This document shows positions 56,082 through 64,000 of a DNA stretch of 64,000 nucleotides, piece by piece (the first letter of the stretch is position 1; each line of letters starts with the position of its first letter). Made by a program: the position numbers and the translations under genes. The DNA comes from Prostheceraeus crozeri (lineage: Eukaryota > Platyhelminthes > Polycladida > Euryleptidae): assembly GCA_907163375.1 (NCBI GenBank), contig CAJQUW010003408.1, forward strand, positions 124,001 through 188,000, in the 5' to 3' direction. Under the pieces are notes generated by a model that was not told the origin of the DNA, did no database searches, and saw nothing but the letters and a program-made list of their open reading frames with translations.

Positions 56082-56877
56082 CTATCCTCCTCTATACATA
56101 ATCAAAGAAAGATCTTCTGTTAGCTTTGTAAGTGCCAGGCAACTTTCTGATCCTAGAGAAACATCAACGTTTTTTTCGAATAGGCTGACATCAAAGAGCC
56201 TCCTTTTATGAGAACCGTCTATGTTTGCCATTGCCATTATAGTCATCTGCTGTTTGCTTTGTTTTCTTCCAATGCATTTGTTGCCTTTTAATGCTAACTT
56301 CGAATCTAAAAGCAATTGCGAAAGACAAAGGAGTTTCGTCGGTGTTATAGACGTCTTGTAAATGGTATTCTTTTACAATAGTCTGCATGTCATCTTTCCA
56401 CGTCGCAACAGAAGCCAATGGAGCGGATCGACATTCTCCATTCACGGGTCGGTATTCGATATTCGATGTCATGCAGTGACTTGAAGCGTTGGAATCATCC
56501 TTCGTTGTACTTGAAATTGAACACGCCAATTTTTGAAGCAAATTGATTGGGTTTCTCTCGATGGGTCGATGGGGATGCTGCCTGTTATTGGGATTGCTTC
56601 TGATCTCTTCTGTCGAAGCCATTGCAATAAGCTTGATTCCATGTAAAAACTCCGGAAAATGAATTCTTTTGCGACTGCTCCCAAAAGTCGATCTTTCAAT
56701 ATGCGTGTTTATCTGATCGACCTCTGTAGGCCATGAGTTGAATGCTTGTCGTTTCACTGCATATTTTCTTTCAACATCACTCTTCTGCAAATCGTTCTTA
56801 CAAAAATCTGGAATGATTTCTGCTTTATTACGAATGTTCACCGGTGAAGATTGTAGTAGTTTCATTGCCTTGAGCAA
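56082..56877 (-). pseudogene. Tigger/pogo-type (Tc1-mariner) transposase relic
   Basis: The N-terminal helix-turn-helix of CENP-B type is visible (NKAEIIPDFCKNDLQKSDVE). A DDE core follows with LQDVYNTDETPLSF and a shifted downstream frame NKCIGRKQSKQQMTIMAMAN leading to DGSHKRRLF. Frames change several times and much of the middle is lost. Dead copy. Confidence 0.8.
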
Positions 56878-57589
56878 TTTAAACGTGAAATTGATCGATT
56901 GTAATCGTTCTTTGAGTCATCAAGCAGCAACTTTCTATTGTACATTTTCCTATCATGACTTCAATCCATAACAATGCTCAGATGTCGACAAAATGTTCAC
57001 ATGACAGCAAAGCCAAAGAACTCACCTTCAATATTTGAATACCACTCCACCCTCGCTCGCAGCTTCACACTTCTATCAAAGGCTCACCGATATCAACAAA
57101 GGAAACAAGTGAACCGGGAAGTAAACAGTAATAGCGATGGAATACAAAAGATCCACTTACGATTCATTCATCAGGTGTCCTACGTATTTTAAATTTAGAC
57201 CTTTGCTCTCATTCTCATTCAATCAACGTTAGCTCTTTTGAATAGCACCTCTTCAGCAGTCACTTGAAAGCAGCATCAGTTTCCTTAGTCCGTTCGATTC
57301 AGTAAAATGTTTGTGGGTAGGGCGGATCACAATCGCTTCTACTGGTGCGTAGTTGTGTCCGCAATATGCAGTGAAGACATCGGGGATGTCATCATTGGAG
57401 AATACGGAGCCAAAGAATTTATCTGACTTATCAGCATGTTGTTCAGACTGACGATTATTTTCAAAAAGGATTGTATTGAATTTTGGCTACGAATTACTAG
57501 TTAAGCGATTGTCTAATACATTGACATAGGAAACTGTCGGGAAATGAAGCAGCCGACTAGTTAAGTAAATATGACAAGCTAGCCATCTA

Positions 57590-59050
57590 ATGAGCTAAAG
57601 GTGGGTTGCTGAAACTTAACAAAAAGGGAGAACTGCATATATTTATGAGCACTGTATTTGTCTCGTAGTAGACCAATGATTCAGTGTAGAGAACCACTTT
57701 TCTGATTTAGGTGCTGGTTTGTCATCTAAATTTGACAAAAATCAGACTAGCGTTCATTGAATCTTTCGTAATTCCTGGAATAGTGATTCTAAGTTTTTGT
57801 TCTGCTTAACTACCGATGGAAGGTTCTTGCTTTCTCTTTTCCTTGGAACTACCTTCATGACAGTTCCATCTTCTGTATAATTTATAACCGCCTGTTATGC
57901 AACATTCACGGGTATTTCGTCTGCCTGCATTTCGCATTTCAACCAACGATGGACCGAACTTTGTGGAGATTATAACATAATGATATTGATGGCTTCAGCA
58001 TGCCAGTTTTTTAATATTCAGGCCATGCTTCGGGCAATATCATGTCCATGTACAAAGCTTTACATATTGGAAACAGTTTCTGTCCAATATAGATCTTTAC
58101 CTAGCCAAGCTCTAAAATGTGCAAAATTTTCATCACAAGCATGTAAATGAATATTACAATCACTAAGTTACGAGTTCTAAACATTAATTTCAGACGATTT
58201 TGTATCCTTACGCAAAGTTTCAAATAGTGGAAATAGTTTCCATCCAAGATAGCCATGTCTTCCAAGTCAAACTCCACAAATGTGAAATTTTAATCATAAA
58301 TCCTGTAAATGACTAGTCATGTCACTTACTTTAACGTTTTCAAAGAATCAGTTCATCATCTTAATGCTTAACCAGTTTTACGGATCTCTGCAGCAGTTCA
58401 TGCAGCTGCTCACAATCGAGTCGGCATTTGTATTCGAACTCCCATAGTACCGGAGTGGAGTCTTTCAACTCCGACACAAATACACTATCTTCCATAATTG
58501 GAGCAACACATAGTATGGATTAAATTTAAATCATTTGTAGATAATGCATGAATGAAATTGAAGTTGAGATTTAAGTTAATCTAAGTTAAGGCAATTGAAT
58601 TGGAAAGTATGAATGCTGCTTGAAAAAATTGCACGAATCTAAACTGAAATATGAAAGTGTCCCGCCAATGATTTACTCAAATATTGCTAAACGAAAACAA
58701 GTTGTGCAGCCCCTGATCTAACGAGTTAACAGTGGCTTACCGTAACTTCACAAAAAAAGAGAACCTGTATGCATTTATGATCACTGTAGAGCACCACTTT
58801 TTACTGATTTGAGTCCTGCCTTGTCAGCTAAATTTGACAAAATTCGCAGTAGCGTTCATTGTATCTTCTGTAATTCTTGGAACTACCTTCATGACAGTTC
58901 CATCTTCTGCATCATTTATAACCGCCTGTTATGCAACATTCACGGAAATTTTGTCTGACTGTATTTCACATTTCAACCAACGAGGACTGAATTTTGTGGA
59001 GATTGTGGAGGGCGCATTCGACTTGCCAGCTTGCTTGCATCCTTGAAGTA
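57590..59050. repeat. Diverged direct duplication of ~400 bp
   Basis: 57590-57990 and 58710-59010 share CTACCTTCATGACAGTTCC, ATTTATAACCGCCTGTTATG and TTTCAACCAACGA. The second copy opens a 70-residue frame with a hydrophobic start, but no gene is supported. Confidence 0.7.
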
Positions 59051-59532
59051 ATATTTCTATCTTTGCTTGACTTCTTATGACTTCTATGTTGATTGTACTG
59101 TAATGCTAATTCCTAGATTTTTGCTTATTTCTCTATTGCTCATCCTAGTGCTGATGTCTAAATTTCAAATGTCTAGTTGTTGCTCTTCGAAGTAGTTTGC
59201 TTCTTGTCGCCTCCATAATAAGTTTGGTACGTAAATTGGAATTGTAATATGTTTTCAATGTAAATCTGTAAATAGGTTTGATTCTCTTGCAGATACCGCC
59301 AAATAGCAAAGTTGCTTTCCACACAAGTCGTTTTACGTGGCGCGTTTATAGATTATAACATGATGATATTGACGATTTCAACGTGCCTGGAATAAAATTC
59401 TAGGTCGCTTTCAGCAGCACAATCTGTGTGGAGTGGGTCATAGCTTCATGTGACTCCAGTTTCAAGTATTGTCACAATACTGTATAGTGACACTACTCGA
59501 ATAACAGTGACACTTCTCATAGGTGCAGCAGT

Positions 59533-59733
59533 TTGCTGAAAATTCCCTGCAATTGCGGTGACGTAAATGGCAAATATGGACTGCACACCCTATCTTGTCG
59601 ATATAGTGCCGGACACTCGGTCATGAATGAAACTGTTCTCAGAAACTGGAAAAATGCGGATTTTCGCCAATTATTTAACCAGTTTGGAATGGACAATGGC
59701 GATGGGAAGCGGCCAGATGGAGTCAGTGTCTGA
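59533..59733 (+). pseudogene. Non-LTR retrotransposon ORF2 C-terminal fragment
   Basis: KIPCNCGDVNGKYGLHTLSC, YSAGHSVMNE and DGKRPDGVSV match the Cys/His region that follows the RT domain in the same type of element as the relic at 19579-20656. Short and truncated on both sides. Confidence 0.65.
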
Positions 59734-62423
59734 TGTAGAACGCAACATGCAGAGATATTCGCTCTCGAAAAGGACTGCATGAATTAGCCACCAAAACTGG
59801 TTCCACAGCCTCATCAGGAGAGAAATCAAACTCGTTCACGTTTTCCTATCTAGCTGATCCTTTTCTTTTTCAACTAATCGTGGTGAAAACCTCGCTCGAT
59901 GGCCCCATGGACGATGCATTTCTCCAGATCACTTTGCAGATTTCAGCCATGCAGAGGGAATCTGTGTTGGTAATGCTGAAAAAGGCATGACTACCTTTAG
60001 TTTTTTGCAAGCATTTTTACACTGTTTTGCTCCTTGTTGCTCTAAATATATGTATATCATTGCGTAGCTGTTCGAAAAAGCAGCGACCATTCTTTCATCG
60101 TCAATATGTCAAAAACGTTTTAAATCCGTAGGTGTTCTGGAAGGGAGGTTTGAAGTCGTTGCACCAACATGAATCCAAAAGTTGAAAGCTACAAAAGCAT
60201 GTAGCTATCTCAAAATGCCACTCATCCCGGTATGATATTTACACTCTACATCGGAATCACACTCCGAAGCTAAACAGATGTCAAGCTTACCTCATCGATT
60301 TGGGAAATTGGTGAGACAATTACATACCCGGTAGCAGATAGTACAGGAGCATGCGGCTATCACATTGCGGAAAGCTTAATTTTGATCAAAAGTGTTGCCC
60401 TATCCCGTCAACAGACAACAAAACTCACTCTTCTTCCAGGAAAATATATTCTTTAGACCTCAACTTCATGTTTTGATACTCAACTTTCTATGTACTCATT
60501 CAATGCAATTTATTAATCATTATTTTTCAATTATTTATTGAACATGAAAAAGTCGACGCTGTTGTTACAATCAACAATTCGCACCTTTCCGTTATTGGAA
60601 ATAGCTAATTACAAAATCATCATCATTTCATCAATATGAATGTAAATTCTGTCATGGTGTATAAACGAACTTTAAAAATTGAACAACTACAACACAACAA
60701 TTACAAGGCAAGTCTGGGTATGTGAGCATATATGCATGTGCAAATTTGGTTTTATGCGACTACATATCATTTTTGTCGATTAATAATAATATTTGTCAAG
60801 AACCAAGTGCATGAAAATTGTAGTCACAACAAGTAGAAACTGACAAATATCAAACCCATGACGGGCTAATGAATGAAACTTCAAAGAACAGTTTACTAAG
60901 AATGGATAAAGGTGTTCATGTTTACCATAGGTCCAAGCGCCTGAAATTTTAACCCTTGTCCTGACGTAAGTTTGATAACCTAACCCGCTGACCCTTCCTA
61001 TCCTGTAAGTTGATTCCAATGACGAACGGAGTCAACAGTGAAAAACATCGGTCTGTGTTGGTGATGTACTGGCATCAGCAATTTAAATGGATTCCCACCC
61101 TCGATTTTTGAAAAGATGACATATCTTGACATAATCATTAAATTGGAGGTTTTTCATATGTGTGTCTCTTGGTATTGAACATGCTAGAATTAGACTTGTG
61201 CTTCTCAGGAATGGACCTCCTTCGATCGGTATTCGGAAGTGCACGGTGGTAGAAACATAGAACGCTCGTGATTAGTTCGGATTGCACACAAAAATCAGAT
61301 TATCTACGTAAAGCAATTTCCTTAAAATTGTTTCTTTCATGCATTTAGGTACTTCTTATTAAAGTGCGTCTAGACATTTTTATTGGTGGTAGGCAACAAC
61401 AACATGCGGGTGTCCAATTGTCATCAAAATCTGTACTACATTGATTCACGACAGTATCTTTGCAATCAAAATCTGTCTCTAATAAATTCGCGTAAACATC
61501 TTTCTCATCAATGTTCACTACGCAGAACATGTGTTACAAATCAACTGTTTCATCTGGTAATCTGGTTTCATCAGTTGCTAAGTTGCAGTAGGTACAAAAT
61601 GGGTTTTGCACAACCCAAAAATAATAAAGTATCAAAACCTTAGTTCCTAAACATTCATTTAACATTATATATTTTGTCATTTTCCACATAAAATCGATAG
61701 CATTGGATATTATAACAGAAAGACCACGACCAATTCTATTGGTATTGGTGGCTCTTACAAAGTCTCAGTCTAACCAACAAGGTTGTTCATGCTATTGACA
61801 GGGCTGAGATATATTTAAGATTAGCGCGTGTCTAATTGATCTATTAAAAATTCACAAATTGCTTCAAGTCTAGACTAAATTAAGATCATCAAGATGAATT
61901 TTTGGATGCCGATAGATGTCTAGGTAGAGATAATCAATCTGACTTTTGCAACCTGTCATATCCATTAACACCATCCGCCAATTATTATTTCAGAACATAA
62001 ATGGGTGAATTAAAGTCAAACTATCACTGAAAATATGTGAATAGCGGTGCTCCTGCTACAGTTATTGATAATGTCACATCACATACTTTCTTCTAGGCGG
62101 CTTGAGTTAGTAGTAATTGTAGCACTCATTCATGTAGCACTCAGATGCGGTGAAATACAAACCGGTGTGTGTCTATTTCAGAATACAGCAAGTCTAGTTG
62201 CTTATAAAAATTAATTATGTTTTCACTTCTACGGTTCAATGACAAAATAGAACGCTAACTCATGGAATTTACGTTCGCTAACCCATTTACCGCTGTAATT
62301 TCAACGGGCGCAATCATCTGCGAACAGCTGTAAAACACGTGGGTTATCATTTTAAAAATGAATTAAAGCTGCTCGGAGTCCCGAACAATTCGTGCCCACG
62401 TCGGGATAGGCGGTTTCAACACC
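59734..62423. other. Right interior of the 39-kb insertion, no gene seen
   Basis: Only short frames without recognisable motifs. Confidence 0.4.
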
Positions 62424-62467
62424 ATGACCCTTCTAGCCTTTATATAGTATAGTATCTGATTTCTATG
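62424..62467 (-). repeat. Right terminal inverted repeat of the 39-kb insertion
   Basis: Ends CTGATTTCTATG; inverse of 23184-23227 in its outer 14 and inner 15 bases. Confidence 0.9.
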
Positions 62468-62754
62468 GTCAAAACTATTAGGATTTAATAAACAAACCTA
62501 TAGTCAAGGTCATATAGGTGAGAAGATTCCAAAAATAACTGAATTAAATTCAATTGTTGTACATTGTGACATTGTTGAAGGAGGATATATAAATGGTAAA
62601 TTGTCAAATTTAATATTCAGTTTTCCAGCTTTAACTGTACCCATTGGATATAGATTAAATGTATTTCCACAAACATTAATATATTTCCCTATTACAAGAA
62701 AAACTATTAACAGCATTAACATTAGAATTACGGATGAGAAAGGAAATATATTTT
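62468..62754 (+). pseudogene. Penton-like minor capsid protein, C-terminal half (element C)
   Basis: Directly after the duplicated GTCAAAAC the frame continues in phase with the N-terminal half. It includes PKITELNSIVVHCDIVEGGY, SNLIFSFPALTVPIGYR and FPITRKTINSINIRITDEKG, typical of the C-terminal part of Polinton penton proteins. A TGA follows NIFWR near 62752, where the family usually continues a little further, so the last residues are lost or shifted. Confidence 0.8.
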
Positions 62755-62824
62755 GGAGGTGAAGAGATTATGATAGATCTTTTGATTAGAAAAGTTAAAT
62801 TTTCTTAAAAAAATTTTATTACAA

Positions 62825-63572
62825 ATGAGTGAAGAAATTTTTACAAAATTATCATCAAATAAAAAAAACTCAAATTTAATCATCATCCAAATTTATCTAA
62901 TAAAGTTTTGTCAGTTATTTGTTGAAGATCAGGATGTGGAAAAACATATTTATTATTTAAAATCTTAACGACTCCAAATTTTTTGGATTGCAATAATCTT
63001 ATAATTTATACAACAACAGCAGAACAACCCGTCTATCAATTTTTGAAATATGGATTTGAAAATATTCTTCAAAAACAGCAATTGCTTCATTATTCAAAGA
63101 ATATGAAAAATCTGAATATGAAGAAGAAATAAGTTTGTGGTGTGAGGAAGCAGCAAAAAATAATCAGTTAGTAGAATCTAATAAAAATAAGCATATATAG
63201 ATACAATTAATAGATAATATGCAAGATCCTAGTAAACTAGATAAAGCAATGAAACATTGTGTAATTTTTGATGATTGTGTTAATGATAGAAATCAGTCAG
63301 TTCAGAGAAATTATTTCACAAGAGGTTTTTATTTAACACAAAGTATGTATTCATTAGATGGAAGTGTTATTAGAAAGAATGCAAATATATTTATACTATC
63401 TGAAATAAATGCAAGAAATTTATGTGATTTGTTAAGAGACTTATGTATAAGAGATAAAGATGAATTTAAACATTCGTGTAATAATGCTTGGTCAAAAGAT
63501 TATGGCTTCATTACAATTAATATTGATAAAAATATACATGATAGAGTTATAGAAAATATTTTCGCGGAGTGA
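62825..63572 (+). pseudogene. FtsK/HerA-type packaging ATPase (element C), broken
   Basis: The start ATG is at 62825. After a frameshift near 62870 the Walker A region reads RSGCGKTYLLFKIL, preceded by TGA where the family's conserved Gly stands (GGA to TGA). Walker B is CVIFDDCVND near 63255. FTRGFYLTQS and IRKNANIFIL follow. Further breaks near 63080-63200 include a TAG. The family packages DNA into capsids. The FTRG-to-YLTQS spacing is shorter than usual. Confidence 0.8.
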
Positions 63573-63638
63573 TCGAATAATTTATTTTTCCTGGATTGAA
63601 ATTTTTTTCCTGGATTGAATTTTTTTCTAGATTGAAAT

Positions 63639-64000
63639 TTAAAGAGGTAAAGTAGTCATTCTATCAGGTAAAATTTTATCATCAAATGGATCTAATGCTA
63701 ATTTATGTTCCTCTTTTAAATACATTTTGTGTTTCTTTGAATTAAGTCTACAATTACATGCTGTTTTTATTTCATTATTAAATAATGCATTCTTATAATC
63801 TTGAAATGTTACTTGGCTAGCCACTGATGCCTTTGAAGTTCCTTTTAATGTTTTAGATGTTTTCGAATTTGTGTTAGAATTTGTGTTATAACAATAACAT
63901 TTACATTTTAAAAATACAGCTTCTGCTATGTACTCTTCATTTCCTTCTAGTTCATCTTTTACTTTACATAAATCAGAAGGATGAATGATATCTTTTATTT
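63639..64000 (-). CDS. Polinton DNA polymerase B, C-terminal end (element C), partial
   Basis: Frame open from the window edge to 63639. The tail VTFQDYKNALFNNE, NSKKHKMYLKEEHKLALDPF and DDKILPDRMTTLPL matches the conserved C-terminal end of Polinton polymerases. The upstream part (DELEGNEEYIAEAVFLKCKC) continues the same frame. Catalytic motifs lie outside the window. The gene converges on the ATPase gene. Confidence 0.75.
   Translation of the reverse strand, partial: IKDIIHPSDLCKVKDELEGNEEYIAEAVFLKCKCYCYNTNSNTNSKTSKTLKGTSKASVASQVTFQDYKNALFNNEIKTACNCRLNSKKHKMYLKEEHKLALDPFDDKILPDRMTTLPL

Larger units (their letters stand above)
23184..62467. mobile_element. 39.3-kb insertion with 44-bp imperfect inverted ends inside element C
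   Basis: The left end is CATAGAAATCAGAT, 15 variable bases, then GGCTAGAAGGGTCAT. The right end, read inward, has the same two blocks with the same spacing. GTCAAAAC flanks both sides and the interrupted penton frame is restored across it. Subtracting element B, hAT-2 and piggyBac with their duplications leaves about 15.7 kb of original insert. The ends do not match a family I can name. An 8-bp duplication fits hAT or P-type transposases and a 6-bp one fits other superfamilies. No clear transposase of its own was found, although a hAT-like relic lies at 51935. Confidence 0.85.
62468..64000 (+). mobile_element. Element C: AT-rich Polinton, right part
   Basis: Begins with the second copy of GTCAAAAC, continues the penton gene, then a packaging ATPase, then the 3' end of a polymerase on the opposite strand. 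Continues past the window. Confidence 0.85.

Noticed and set aside
21169..63572. An altered genetic code (TGA as sense codon) in element C
   Set aside because: TGG codes Trp in the same element, TAG and frameshifts also interrupt its genes, and one TGA replaces the Walker A Gly while others would fit Arg or Trp. Decay explains all.
1..64000. CRISPR arrays, bacterial operons, rRNA or tRNA genes
   Set aside because: The tandem repeats seen are long or degenerate without spacer structure, genes have eukaryotic introns and promoters, and no structural RNA was recognised.

Overview
The window looks like repeat-rich nuclear DNA from an invertebrate animal. The genes are eukaryotic, with GT-AG introns and TATA/CCAAT promoters. 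There is one intact single-exon rhodopsin-like receptor, and nearly everything else is layered mobile DNA. A marine invertebrate such as an echinoderm fits, but the sequence alone cannot settle this.

Three large Polinton/Maverick-type elements are present. Element A (1-15630, cut by the left window edge) and element B (31041-49290, complete) are inverted copies of one family. B is 18.25 kb, begins AGTAGTAACCCC, ends with its inverse, and is flanked by the 6-bp duplication TCCACA. Its roughly 2-kb terminal inverted repeats are built from ~320-bp tandem units. Both encode a protein-primed family-B DNA polymerase (broken independently in each copy) with an N-terminal zinc-finger and proline-rich extension. 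They also encode an unusual accessory set: a TATA-binding-protein-like protein, a DEDDh exonuclease-like protein with a zinc finger, a small acidic-tailed protein, two paralogous beta-rich proteins, and several stand-alone copies of a domain that is also found in the polymerase N-terminus. I found no integrase, packaging ATPase, protease or capsid gene in A or B.

Element C is a different, AT-rich and older Polinton with classical virion genes (penton-like, packaging ATPase, polymerase C-terminus). It is visible at 20.7-23.18 kb and 62.47-64 kb. Its penton gene is split by a 39,284-bp insertion (23184-62467) with 44-bp imperfect inverted ends and an 8-bp duplication GTCAAAAC. Reading across the duplication restores the gene's frame. 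Inside that insertion lie hAT-2, an inverted repeat pair, element B (itself inside a foldback repeat), a hAT-like relic, a piggyBac element, a Tigger relic and a non-LTR relic.

Layout: 1-15.6 kb element A, with hAT-1 (9654-14835) inserted in one gene; 15.6-20.7 kb host-like DNA with the receptor gene, a possible Crypton relic and a non-LTR retrotransposon 3' end; 20.7-23.2 kb element C left part; 23.2-31.0 kb repeats and hAT-2; 31.0-49.3 kb element B; 49.3-62.5 kb old transposons; 62.5-64 kb element C right part.

Functional reading of A/B (inference): the polymerase and possible accessory replication proteins would copy the element, and the TBP-like protein would act at the TATAAAA promoters that precede several of its genes.
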